NCBI GenBank assembly: GCA_903825895.1
Contig: CAIKCI010000032.1
Coordinates: 33,725 to 97,724 of the forward strand
Reading direction: 5' to 3'
Origin: an uncultured Actinomycetes bacterium
GTDB taxonomy: Bacteria > Actinomycetota > Acidimicrobiia > Acidimicrobiales > RAAP-2
Length of the DNA: 64,000 bases
A program made the position numbers and the translations under genes. The notes under the pieces are model-generated. The model was not told where the DNA came from. It worked only from the letters and a program-made list of their open reading frames with translations, and did not search any database. Of the stretch, positions 8,840 to 16,164 are shown piece after piece. How positions within the stretch are numbered: position 1 is the first letter of the stretch; the number at the start of each line of letters is the position of its first letter.

Positions 8840-9909
8840 ACGCCCTCAGTTCTTCCAATCTGTCGGCGCCGACTCGAAAGACGTAGCGAAAAGTAGGCCG
8901 CACCGCCGAGAGGGATCGGGAGCCAGAAATTGAGGAGTCTCCAGGCAATGACCGAGAGATACGCCAACGAGGCGGGGACGCCGAACCCCACAAGCGCCCC
9001 AGAAAGGGTGAATTCAACGACTCCTAATCCTCCGGGTGTCAGGGGAATAGCAGCCAGGATATTTGCAAGTCCATAGGCGACCAGGAGGTCAATAGGGGAG
9101 ATGGTTCGTCCGAAGGCGAACAAAATAATCCAGAGACAACTGGCGTCCAGCAGCCAATTCAGCGCAGCCCATGCGAGAGCTTTTGCCAAGAGCGTTCGAT
9201 TGGAAAAAAGAATAATCAACCGATCAGCAATGGTTTGTAGCAGTGCGCTCACTTTATCGGGGGTAACAAAGGGAAGCCGAGCCGCAATTTTTCGGAGCCA
9301 CTCGTCAGCGTGGCGTTGACCTCTCGTAAGAAGGATCACTGTGCCCCCAAAAGCTGCGAGGAGCAAAACACCAAGAAGTGCGGCATAGCCGTAGAGGCGG
9401 TTGACCCCATTGAGGGGGATTGAGATCAACAGCGCAAGCCAAAAGATGATGTTCAGAACGACCGCTGAACCGACGCCTTGCGTGGCGAGACCGAAGGCTG
9501 CGGTAGACCCGGGGACGCCATCATCGCTCAAGAGGCGATAGCCCAAGGCCCCCCCTGCGGCAGTCCCACCGGGGACCACATGGCTGACGGACAGGGAGGA
9601 CATGTTGATCCGCAACATCGTCCAGTGGGATGGAGAATCGGGGGCAAAAACGGTCCGTGAAAGCTCGGCATAGGCCAGCAGTGCTCCGACCTCGACGACG
9701 ATGGCAAGGATCAGGAGCGGCACATTGACTGTTCCGAGGACGTGGACGTTACGTCGAGCCGAAGCCAACTCGGGCAGGAGTAGGTATTCGAAGACGAAGA
9801 GGAAGATGATCGCTGAGAGGGTGTAGCGAACCTCGGGGCGGAGCCAGCGACGCTTCGTGGAGGCCTCAGGTGGAGATGCGTCCTCAGGAAGGTCTGCCAT
9901 AGCCTCCAT
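8836..9909 (-). CDS. YbhN/UPF0104-type lysylphosphatidylglycerol synthase transmembrane-region protein (putative flippase)
   Basis: A 357-residue polytopic membrane protein with about eight hydrophobic segments, resembling the membrane half of MprF without the aminoacyl-transferase domain. Family features are NMSSLSVSHVVPGGTAAGG and IPLTPGGLGVVEFTLSGA. Such proteins are proposed lipid or glycolipid translocases, but substrates are mostly unknown. The ATG at 9909 was chosen; 9900 is an alternative. It diverges from the mannosyltransferase gene at 9989, which suggests, without proving, a link to polyprenol-linked mannose or glycolipid export. It overlaps ppk1 by 4 nt at the stop codons. Confidence 0.8.
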   Translation of the reverse strand: MEAMADLPEDASPPEASTKRRWLRPEVRYTLSAIIFLFVFEYLLLPELASARRNVHVLGTVNVPLLILAIVVEVGALLAYAELSRTVFAPDSPSHWTMLRINMSSLSVSHVVPGGTAAGGALGYRLLSDDGVPGSTAAFGLATQGVGSAVVLNIIFWLALLISIPLNGVNRLYGYAALLGVLLLAAFGGTVILLTRGQRHADEWLRKIAARLPFVTPDKVSALLQTIADRLIILFSNRTLLAKALAWAALNWLLDASCLWIILFAFGRTISPIDLLVAYGLANILAAIPLTPGGLGVVEFTLSGALVGFGVPASLAYLSVIAWRLLNFWLPIPLGGAAYFSLRLSSRRRQIGRTEGV

Positions 9910-9975
9910 GTTTCCATGGATTACGTCAACCGAAGGGCATTTTGGAGCATTGTGGTGAGGGGTTGGCTCATACCG

Positions 9976-9991
9976 TAGGATTTCACCCGTG
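9976..9991 (+). promoter_or_regulatory. Leaderless-type promoter of the mannosyltransferase gene
   Basis: TAGGAT at 9976-9981 lies 7 nt before the GTG at 9989, the position expected for a -10 element of a leaderless transcript. No Shine-Dalgarno sequence precedes this GTG. The call rests on the recurring pattern in this window. Confidence 0.5.
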
Positions 9992-10729
9992 AAGATACTG
10001 GTCGTAATCCCCACCTTCAACGAGGCGCAGAACATCGAGCCCATGGTGGCAAAAATTCGACACTCTCTTCCCGCCGCATCGATTTTGGTGGTCGATGATG
10101 GCAGCCCGGATGGTACTGGAGACATCGTCGAAAAGCTGAGTGAATCCGACGAACAGGTATTTCTTCTGCGTCGCTACCAAAAGGACGGTCTCGGCAGTGC
10201 GTATCGGGCCGGATTCGCATGGGGGCTTGAGCGTGGATTTGACGCCTTTGTTGAAATTGACGCTGACTTTTCCCACGATCCCGCTGCGCTGCCTCAGCTC
10301 ATTGAAGCCGCTGAGAATGGTGCAGGGGTGGTCATCGGATCTCGCTATGTTGCCGGAGGTGAGATTCCTGCGTGGACTTGGTACCGCCAACTTCTCTCAC
10401 GTGGTGGGAATCAATATGCTTCGATTTTGCTCGGCTTAAAAGTCAAGGATGCAACGGCTGGCTTCCGAGTGTATTCCGCTGATGCACTGAGAGATATTGA
10501 TTACTCCAGCGTTGAGGCTGATGGCTATGGCTTTCAGGTGGAGATGACCTATCGAGCCAGGCGTGCGCAGCAGGTCATTAAAGAAGTTCCGATCTCTTTC
10601 GTCGATCGAGAAGTAGGGGAGTCAAAGATGTCCTCAGCGATTGTCGTCGAAGCACTTTTTCTGGTCACCAAGTGGGCCGTTGAGCAGCGCTTGGGTCGAG
10701 GCTGGATGCCCACAAGCCGGCCTACTTAG
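9989..10729 (+). CDS. Polyprenol monophosphomannose synthase (GT2, DPM1-like)
   Basis: A 246-residue family 2 glycosyltransferase with no C-terminal membrane segments. It shows VVIPTFNEAQNIEPMV, the nucleotide-sugar motif VVDDGSPDGTGDIV, EIDADFSHDP with the metal-binding DxD, and VIGSRYVAGG. This matches the catalytic domain of actinobacterial Ppm1, which transfers mannose from GDP-mannose to polyprenyl phosphate as donor for lipoglycan and protein mannosylation. Unlike mycobacterial Ppm1 it is not fused to an Lnt domain. The GTG at 9989 fits the leaderless pattern. Its end overlaps menF by 8 nt, tail to tail. Confidence 0.88.
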   Translation: MKILVVIPTFNEAQNIEPMVAKIRHSLPAASILVVDDGSPDGTGDIVEKLSESDEQVFLLRRYQKDGLGSAYRAGFAWGLERGFDAFVEIDADFSHDPAALPQLIEAAENGAGVVIGSRYVAGGEIPAWTWYRQLLSRGGNQYASILLGLKVKDATAGFRVYSADALRDIDYSSVEADGYGFQVEMTYRARRAQQVIKEVPISFVDREVGESKMSSAIVVEALFLVTKWAVEQRLGRGWMPTSRPT

Positions 10730-11984
10730 TCAACGACGACACCATTGCCGGTAGCGCAGCATCGATAATCGAGCGAAGCTTGGCCAGCGTTTCTTTGCGT
10801 TCTCCCTCGGGGGAGGAACCGATCACCACGCCGGCTCCGGCAGAAATCGTTACGGAGTTCGCCTCCAAGATGGCGCCACGAATGGCGAGAACCAATTCTC
10901 CATCACCTGAGCCGTTGATCCACCCGACTGCGCCACCGAAGAATCCTCGTTGAAAGGATTCTAATTGCGAGATGAGAGCAAGAGCAGCCGCACGAGGTAC
11001 ACCGGCAATCGCTGGAGTTGGGTGGATAGACCTGACCAGATCTATCAACGTTTCGGTATGCGGATCGCTCAGTTCTCCCGTGATCAACGTGCCAAGATGG
11101 GCCACGGATCGAAGCGTGACTAACGATGGAGTGTCAGGGACCGCAAGTGAATCAGTGGAACCCCTCATGCCATTACTAATCGCTTCGACGACCAATCGGT
11201 GTTCTTCGAGATCTTTTTCTGACTCAGTGAGCGCATGGTCCGGATTCGTATCATCGTCAAGGCTGACCGTCCCTGCAAGAGGATTGCTCGAGATGGTGGA
11301 ACCTTTGCGAGACAGGAGCAACTCGGGTGATGCGCCGACCATTCGTGTGCTCTCGCTGATTGAAAACCCATACAACGAGCAAGAAGGTTCACGCTCTCGC
11401 ATGCGCACAAGGACGCCGCCGGCATCCAGGGCCTCAGAGAGTTCGATCTGCAGTGACCGGGCCAGCACCACCTTTTGCGCCTCTGACGCCGTGAGGTGTT
11501 CAAGTGCGCTCTTAACCTGCTCGCCATAGTCAACACTTGTTGGATTTTCCGTCACACGTTGAACCGTGGGCGGCTCGGTTTCACCGCCAGGATGATCCTC
11601 CAGCGACTGAAAAAAGTCTTCGAGTATCTGATGGGGAGTGACGGGAGAATCCTGCATAATGATTGCGTCAATCTTTGATCCTCGCCGAAGGATCTGTATT
11701 TGGGGAACAATGAGTAACCATGGCTCCGTGACGAAAAACGGGACCGCAAGATGAGCTCGTGGCGCAAACAATGGGTCCTCGGATTGCAAGGAACCCAACA
11801 AGCGCAGGACTCGAGAAGTCGCCAGATCTTCTCCATGATCGGCGGAGTCGAAGGGGAGCGCACCAAAGCCTAAGAACGTTTCTTCAGACGTTGAGTGCAC
11901 CACGCCGCTACGGGCGGCCAACAGGAATGCTTGTTCGAACTGAGAATCGGAGATCTCGAATGAGACCGTCGAATAGTCAGGCAT
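10722..11984 (-). CDS. menF: Isochorismate synthase
   Basis: Converts chorismate to isochorismate, the first step of menaquinone (or, in other organisms, siderophore) synthesis. The 420-residue protein has the chorismate-binding C-terminal half: KVVLARSLQIEL, SPELLLSRKG, SNPLAGTVSLDDD, EKDLEEHRLVVEAI, HPTPAIAGVPR and SAGAGVVIGSSPEGE. The pairing with menG directly upstream, plus a menC in the same window, favours menaquinone over siderophore use. The start shares one base with the menG stop in a TAATG arrangement. menD, menB and menE are not in the window. Confidence 0.9.
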   Translation of the reverse strand: MPDYSTVSFEISDSQFEQAFLLAARSGVVHSTSEETFLGFGALPFDSADHGEDLATSRVLRLLGSLQSEDPLFAPRAHLAVPFFVTEPWLLIVPQIQILRRGSKIDAIIMQDSPVTPHQILEDFFQSLEDHPGGETEPPTVQRVTENPTSVDYGEQVKSALEHLTASEAQKVVLARSLQIELSEALDAGGVLVRMREREPSCSLYGFSISESTRMVGASPELLLSRKGSTISSNPLAGTVSLDDDTNPDHALTESEKDLEEHRLVVEAISNGMRGSTDSLAVPDTPSLVTLRSVAHLGTLITGELSDPHTETLIDLVRSIHPTPAIAGVPRAAALALISQLESFQRGFFGGAVGWINGSGDGELVLAIRGAILEANSVTISAGAGVVIGSSPEGERKETLAKLRSIIDAALPAMVSSLTK

Positions 11985-12682
11985 TAGACGCTTCGAGTGG
12001 CGGTAAAGAGTTGACTCAAGCCGCCACTGAGTTCGTGGTGATTGACGCCGGAGAAGCCTCGCGTGACGAGTGAGGACCGAATCTCCTCGGCTTCAGGAAG
12101 GTACACCGTCGAGGCCGGCAAGTATCGGTAGGCCTGCTTGTCGCTGAGTATCCCACCAATGACGGGAACAGCTTTTTCGAACCACAAGTTGTAGCCGATG
12201 CGGATCACGGGTGTTTTCGGCGCCCCAACTTCCAAGAGAGCGATACGACCACCTGGGCGAAGGACCCGAGCCATCTCGCTCATGGCGCCGTCGAGATCCG
12301 TGAAGTTCCGAAGGGCATAGCCACAAAGAATGCCATCGATGCTTGCAGATTTGATCGGCAGCGAACTTGCATCACCTTGGCAGAGCGCACGGATGCCGTG
12401 AGCGGCATCAAGCATGCCGAAGGACAAGTCGACTCCGACAACGTCAAAGCCCTGGGCGGAGGCTGTGCGTGAGAGATCACCGGTTCCGCACGCCAGGTCG
12501 AGAATCGTACTTCCCGGAGCTAATCCGAGTGCACTCACTGTCCGTTTCCTCCATCGGGCGTCAAGGCCGAAGGTCATCATTCGATTCACAAACTCATAGC
12601 GCGGAGCGATGGCATCAAACATGCCTCGAACAGCCTCTGTTTTGTCTTGAGGCGCGGGAAGCACCGGAGACATCCGCTTCAT
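11984..12682 (-). CDS. menG: Demethylmenaquinone methyltransferase
   Basis: SAM-dependent methylation of demethylmenaquinone, the last step of menaquinone synthesis. The 232-residue protein carries the UbiE/MenG order of motifs: MFDAIAPRYEFVNRMMTFGLD near the N-terminus (motif within it is FDAIAPRYEFVN), SAM-binding LDLACGTGDLSRT, LPIKSASIDGILCGYALRN, and RVLRPGGRIALLEVG. An open frame extends upstream into the next gene but the ATG at 12682 fits the family length; an ATG at 12673 is possible. It sits between menF and a MaoC hydratase in one minus-strand run. Confidence 0.92.
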   Translation of the reverse strand: MKRMSPVLPAPQDKTEAVRGMFDAIAPRYEFVNRMMTFGLDARWRKRTVSALGLAPGSTILDLACGTGDLSRTASAQGFDVVGVDLSFGMLDAAHGIRALCQGDASSLPIKSASIDGILCGYALRNFTDLDGAMSEMARVLRPGGRIALLEVGAPKTPVIRIGYNLWFEKAVPVIGGILSDKQAYRYLPASTVYLPEAEEIRSSLVTRGFSGVNHHELSGGLSQLFTATRSV

Positions 12683-12695
12683 GAAATTCGTTTCC

Positions 12696-13151
12696 CTAGT
12701 TGTAGTAGCGGTAGACAACCTGTGCCACGCAGGACGGTTTCGACGAGCCCTCAGTTTCGAGAGTCGCGTCAAGGACGACTTGCGCGCCACCTTCAATAGG
12801 GGTGACCTCTGTGACCGCAATGCCCAGGCGGAGTTTCGATCCAACATGGACGGGTGACGGGAATCGCACTTTGTTGCAGCCATAATTGACACCAAAGGTG
12901 AGATTTTGAACCAAGAAAATCTCTCCGATCAATGCAGGGATCAATGAAAGCGTCATGTAACCGTGCGCGATCGTGCCACCGAAGGGACCACTCGCTGATT
13001 TTTCAGGGTCGACGTGGATCCACTGGTGGTCACCGGTAGCATCAGCAAAAAGGTTCACCGATTCTTGATCGATCAGACGATATTCGCTAAAACCGAGGTG
13101 TTTCCCTACGAGGTCCTCGAATTGGCTGAGATCGTCAATAATCACCGTCAT
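12696..13151 (-). CDS. MaoC-like hydratase (hotdog fold)
   Basis: A 151-residue single-hotdog protein with the hydratase 2 motif FADATGDHQWIHVDPE followed by FGGTIAHGYMTLSL, in which the Asp and His form the active site. Such proteins hydrate (R)-specific enoyl-CoA or act in related acyl-CoA reactions; the substrate cannot be told from sequence. A Shine-Dalgarno stretch (GAGGAG) precedes the ATG at 13151. It is the first gene before menG and menF on the minus strand, only 13 nt from menG, so it may be co-transcribed with them without sharing the pathway. Confidence 0.85.
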   Translation of the reverse strand: MTVIIDDLSQFEDLVGKHLGFSEYRLIDQESVNLFADATGDHQWIHVDPEKSASGPFGGTIAHGYMTLSLIPALIGEIFLVQNLTFGVNYGCNKVRFPSPVHVGSKLRLGIAVTEVTPIEGGAQVVLDATLETEGSSKPSCVAQVVYRYYN

Positions 13152-13211
13152 AGCATTCTCCTCTTCGTCGGAATACTTCTTAGCGTAGCGACCTCTGGCC
13201 GCTCTGAAGCC

Positions 13212-13574
13212 TCATTCGAAATACACCCTCTGGTAAAGCCTGCTGGCTGGATGGAGGAGCAGCGCAACGAGAAAAACACTGAATACCAAGTTGATCACCG
13301 CCGAAAAGGCGAAGGGATTGAAGTAGAACAGCAAGAGTTGGAGCATCAAGAAAGCAATGCTGGCCACAAGGCCCAGGACGTAGCCCCATTTCTTGTCGTT
13401 GGCGATCCCGAAAGCACCCACGCCCCCAAGCAGCACGATTAACTCCACGGGCGATGAACCCGTCAGAAGGGCCAACAGCGCAAATGCTGCGTTGAGGTAA
13501 GAGAACACGACCGCCCCTTGTAATGTCTGAGGCTGACGTGGGTTGAACCACCGACTGTTCTTCACGGGCTCCAT
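13212..13574 (-). CDS. Small membrane protein of unknown function
   Basis: A 120-residue protein with about four hydrophobic segments: one around VVFSYLNAAFALLALL, then VELIVLLGGVGAFGIAN, a YVLGLVASIAFLMLQLLLFY stretch and a final LVFSVFLVALLLH segment. No known domain was recognised. The ATG at 13574 was chosen because the upstream extension is not membrane-like and crosses the promoter of the divergent gene. Sixty bases separate it from the MaoC gene downstream. Confidence 0.65.
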   Translation of the reverse strand: MEPVKNSRWFNPRQPQTLQGAVVFSYLNAAFALLALLTGSSPVELIVLLGGVGAFGIANDKKWGYVLGLVASIAFLMLQLLLFYFNPFAFSAVINLVFSVFLVALLLHPASRLYQRVYFE

Positions 13575-13607
13575 TCTGCCAGGCTCTCTGTCATTCCTGA
13601 TGGCAAT

Positions 13608-13622
13608 TAGGGTGTGGGTATG
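13608..13622 (+). promoter_or_regulatory. Leaderless-type promoter of the VIT-family gene
   Basis: TAGGGT at 13608-13613 is followed after exactly 6 nt by the ATG at 13620. No ribosome-binding site is visible. This decides the start against the in-frame GTG at 13614. Confidence 0.5.
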
Positions 13623-14333
13623 TCCGAACCGCAAATGGGTCACGAAGAAGAACATCGAGATCTCACTGGAGGAACCGCAAGAGCGGCAATCTTTGGCATG
13701 AGCGACGGGCTGGTCACCAATATTTCGCTGACTTTGGGATTTGCAGGAGCCAATCCCGCTCCTGGGGTCGTGAGGTTGGCGGGGATCGCAGGGCTAGTAG
13801 CGGGAGCCTTTTCTATGGCATCGGGGGAGTATCTGTCGCTGAAAGGCCAGCGAGAACTCTTCGAACGAGAACTTGCGGTAGAACGCCGTGCATTGGCGGA
13901 GCATCCAGAAATTGAGCGTAAGGAGCTCATCGGGATTTATGTTTCGAAGGGCATTGATCAACACCTCGCCGAGGAACTTGCTGAAGCGATGATGCGCAGT
14001 CCTGAGATGGCGCTCGAAACTCACGCTCGAGAGGAGCTTGGAATTGACCCAGGCGCCATTCCCGGTGTGTGGCGCCCATCTGGCGCATCGTTCGTGGCAT
14101 TTGCGCTGGGCGCGTTCATCCCGCTCGTACCTTGGCTATTTGTCGGTGGTTCTACCGCAGTGATCCTTTCGATAGCTCTGAGCGTGGTGGCGGCGCTGAC
14201 TGTTGGGGCACTTCTTGGACGTTTTACTGGTCGATCGGCTTTTGTCTCAGCAGTGCGACAACTCACTGTTACAACGCTTGCCGCCGGCGTGACGTTTATG
14301 ATCGGCCATCTCGTCGGTGTTTCAACGACTTAA
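13620..14333 (+). CDS. VIT1/CCC1-family iron/manganese transporter
   Basis: A 237-residue membrane protein of the vacuolar-iron-transporter family, which exports or sequesters Fe(II)/Mn(II). It shows the family start GGTARAAIFGMSDGLVTNIS, GAFSMASGEYLSLKGQ, a cytosolic acidic and helical middle (about residues 75-135, ERELAVERRALAEHPEIERKE cut here to its core ERELAVERR), and C-terminal membrane segments. The cytosolic part with many Glu residues corresponds to the metal-binding domain of VIT1. It overlaps mshD by 4 nt at the 3' ends. Metal specificity cannot be told. Confidence 0.88.
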   Translation: MSEPQMGHEEEHRDLTGGTARAAIFGMSDGLVTNISLTLGFAGANPAPGVVRLAGIAGLVAGAFSMASGEYLSLKGQRELFERELAVERRALAEHPEIERKELIGIYVSKGIDQHLAEELAEAMMRSPEMALETHAREELGIDPGAIPGVWRPSGASFVAFALGAFIPLVPWLFVGGSTAVILSIALSVVAALTVGALLGRFTGRSAFVSAVRQLTVTTLAAGVTFMIGHLVGVSTT

Positions 14334-15196
14334 CGTTCCCCAATCAACCAACGCTGGTCTTTCCAAATTTCAGTGAATCCAGCTGTTGCGTACAGCGCAC
14401 GAGCAGGGAGATTATCTTCCTCGCAATAGAGCGCTACTTTGGCGATGCCTTGGGCTACGAACCATGCGTAGGCGTGGGAGAGAAGGATGCGCCCGAGACC
14501 AGTTCTCGTCGCGTTCGGATCTACTCCGATGACATAGATTTCTCCGTATCTTCCCCACGCGACGTCGTGGACTTTGCACCAACAGAATCCGCGCAGATCT
14601 CCTTGTCGCTCGATAACGAAGAATCCTGAGGCGTCGAACCAAGGTTGAGCCAGGCGACGTTCAAGATCCTGTCGGCTCAGACGGCCTTGGTCCGGGTGAT
14701 CTTCGAAACAGCGTGCATTGAGGGTGAGCCATCGTTCACTATCGGCATCTGCGGCGAATAAACGCAGCGTCTCCCCCTCAGGTAGCGCCAGCGGTTTGTC
14801 GTCGTGCAGTGGGCGTTCCATCCGCACCAGGGTACGAGTGAGTGTGGCCGACGACGGCATTTCGACGTTGGTGGTGATGCCGTGAATCCACACTGCTAGA
14901 CGAAGGCCCAGTTGGACAGCCAGATCACCTGCTGAGGTCAACGTCGCTTGATCCAGTTGGTCGCCGAGAAACTCGAGTTCCAAAAAACCTTCATGGATAA
15001 CGCCCTGGGCATATCCTTCTAGTCGGTCATTATTGAAACGGAGAAAATGTTTCGCAGATTCCCCGGTGAGTTGTTCCTCTGCTTGGCCACTCAAAGCCTC
15101 TCTCGCTGAGCGGAGTTCCTGTTCGGCTGCCAGGAGTCGAATCGCGTGAACCTCTTGATGGCTCAGTGTCTCCGCCCGACGCAGTGTGATGCCCAT
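14330..15196 (-). CDS. mshD: Mycothiol synthase
   Basis: Acetylates the cysteine of Cys-GlcN-Ins in the last step of mycothiol synthesis, the low-molecular thiol specific to Actinobacteria. The 288-residue protein has two GNAT domains: a degenerate N-terminal half ending near RTLVRMERPL, and an active C-terminal half with RGFCWCKVH, GEIYVIGVDP, the acetyl-CoA loop RTGLGRILLSH, and CEEDNLPARALYATAGFTE. Order and length match MshD. It is the best single marker of an actinobacterial host here. The ATG lies 6 nt after TAGCCT, suggesting a leaderless mRNA. Confidence 0.88.
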   Translation of the reverse strand: MGITLRRAETLSHQEVHAIRLLAAEQELRSAREALSGQAEEQLTGESAKHFLRFNNDRLEGYAQGVIHEGFLELEFLGDQLDQATLTSAGDLAVQLGLRLAVWIHGITTNVEMPSSATLTRTLVRMERPLHDDKPLALPEGETLRLFAADADSERWLTLNARCFEDHPDQGRLSRQDLERRLAQPWFDASGFFVIERQGDLRGFCWCKVHDVAWGRYGEIYVIGVDPNATRTGLGRILLSHAYAWFVAQGIAKVALYCEEDNLPARALYATAGFTEIWKDQRWLIGER

Positions 15197-15208
15197 AGGT
15201 GCAGGCTA
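15194..15208 (-). promoter_or_regulatory. Leaderless-type promoter of mshD
   Basis: On the minus strand TAGCCT (15203-15208) is followed by 6 nt and the mshD ATG (15194-15196). The divergent nth gene shows the same geometry 27 nt away. Confidence 0.5.
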
Positions 15209-15222
15209 GCGATCTAAATGGA

Positions 15223-15237
15223 TAGTCTTCGGATATG
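15223..15237 (+). promoter_or_regulatory. Leaderless-type promoter of nth
   Basis: TAGTCT at 15223-15228 is followed by exactly 6 nt and the ATG at 15235. No Shine-Dalgarno is visible. Confidence 0.5.
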
Positions 15238-15885
15238 CGACCACGTTCAGCCAAAGGTCGGGCTCAAGAGACGGATCGTCGCCTCCAGGAGGCGTATCCA
15301 GGTTCGGCCCGGGAACTGTGTGCGTTGACCTTTTCGACGCCCTTCCAGCTTCTCGCTGCCACCATCTTGTCAGCTCAATGCACCGATGAACGGGTCAACC
15401 TCGTCACGCCGTTTCTGTTTGAGCGTTTTCCAACCCCCGAAACCTTGGCCGTAGCTCGACAAGAAGACATTGAAGCAATAGTTCATGCCACCGGGTTCTT
15501 TCGAGCGAAGGCAGGCAACCTGATCGCAATGGCCCAACGAGTCTGTGCTGAGTACGGCGGGATCGTACCGACAGAACTTGCTGACCTCACGACCTTGGCT
15601 GGTGTGGGTCGAAAAACCGGCAACGTGTTACGTTCCGTAGCGTTTGATCTTCCAGGCCTTCCCGTGGATACTCATGTCACTCGCTTAGTCCATCGCCTTG
15701 ACATCACCAAAGAGTCAGACCCTGTGAAAATCGAATATTCCTTGAATGAATTCGTGCCGCCATCGAATAGAGGAGGTTTCAGTTTACGTCTGATCTTGCA
15801 CGGACGAGCTGTGTGCAATGCCCGTCGTCCAAACTGCGCTCAGTGTCTCTTGGCAGACTTCTGTCCAAAAGTTGGGGTGCGCTAG
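15235..15885 (+). CDS. nth: Endonuclease III (DNA glycosylase/AP lyase)
   Basis: Removes oxidised pyrimidines and cleaves the abasic site in base excision repair. The 216-residue protein shows LSAQCTDERVN, the helix-hairpin-helix LAGVGRKTGNVL with the catalytic Lys, LPVDTHVTRL with the catalytic Asp, and a C-terminal [4Fe-4S] motif of the C-x6-C-x2-C-x5-C type (CNARRPNCAQCLLADFC). Length is typical. Six bases separate its stop from the stop of the small convergent gene. Confidence 0.94.
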   Translation: MRPRSAKGRAQETDRRLQEAYPGSARELCALTFSTPFQLLAATILSAQCTDERVNLVTPFLFERFPTPETLAVARQEDIEAIVHATGFFRAKAGNLIAMAQRVCAEYGGIVPTELADLTTLAGVGRKTGNVLRSVAFDLPGLPVDTHVTRLVHRLDITKESDPVKIEYSLNEFVPPSNRGGFSLRLILHGRAVCNARRPNCAQCLLADFCPKVGVR

Positions 15886-15891
15886 CAGCGG

Positions 15892-16086
15892 CTAGTGCTG
15901 GCGCTTTTCAGCGCTCCGCGTCGCACGGCGCAACCTGCGAAGTGAACCGTGAATTGAGCGCTCCAGGGCGATTAATTCCGCGTCGACACCATCTTCGCCG
16001 CTGTTGCGTTCAACAATGGAAGATACTCTTCGTGCCATATCTTCGAGGCTAGCGAGAAGAGACGAGAGTTCAGAGGCATCATCCAC
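15892..16086 (-). CDS. Small helical protein of unknown function
   Basis: A 64-codon ORF with a GTG start, filling the space between nth and hisD. The product is predicted helical and highly charged (LLASLEDMARRVSSIVE, then ALERSIHGSLRRLRRAT), with a heptad-like spacing of hydrophobic residues. No domain was recognised. Support comes from its fit between flanking genes and balanced composition; against it, no clear ribosome-binding site and no -10 pattern precede the GTG. It might be a chance ORF. Confidence 0.45.
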   Translation of the reverse strand: MDDASELSSLLASLEDMARRVSSIVERNSGEDGVDAELIALERSIHGSLRRLRRATRSAEKRQH

Positions 16087-16112
16087 CTAGGGATCTTGGC
16101 GTATCTCGGCCC

Positions 16113-16148
16113 CGTTGTCACCTTGGGATTTTGTTCCCAACGACAGCG
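16113..16148. promoter_or_regulatory. Dyad over the promoter of the his cluster
   Basis: An inner perfect repeat TTGGGA-N6-TCCCAA (16123-16128 and 16135-16140) is extended by an outer imperfect arm (16113-16119 CGTTGTC and 16142-16148 GACAGCG). It ends 1 nt before the probable -10 TACGAT (16150-16155) of hisD, so it covers the spacer and -35 region. It lies upstream of the expected transcription start and therefore suits an operator rather than an RNA attenuator. The binding protein is unknown. Confidence 0.45.
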
Positions 16149-16149
16149 A

Positions 16150-16164
16150 TACGATGAAGGAGTG
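16150..16164 (+). promoter_or_regulatory. Leaderless-type promoter of hisD
   Basis: TACGAT at 16150-16155, 6 nt, then GTG at 16162. The AAGGAG at 16157-16162 overlaps the GTG and is too close to serve as its ribosome-binding site, so the -10 pattern decides the start. Confidence 0.5.

Noticed and set aside
16123..16140. TTGGGA-N6-TCCCAA as an attenuator or terminator hairpin
   Set aside because: It lies upstream of the likely -10 of hisD, so it would not be transcribed from that promoter, and no T-run follows.
16157..16162. AAGGAG as ribosome-binding site for a TTG start at 16165
   Set aside because: Spacing of 2 nt is too short; the GTG at 16162 with TACGAT 6 nt upstream explains the start better.
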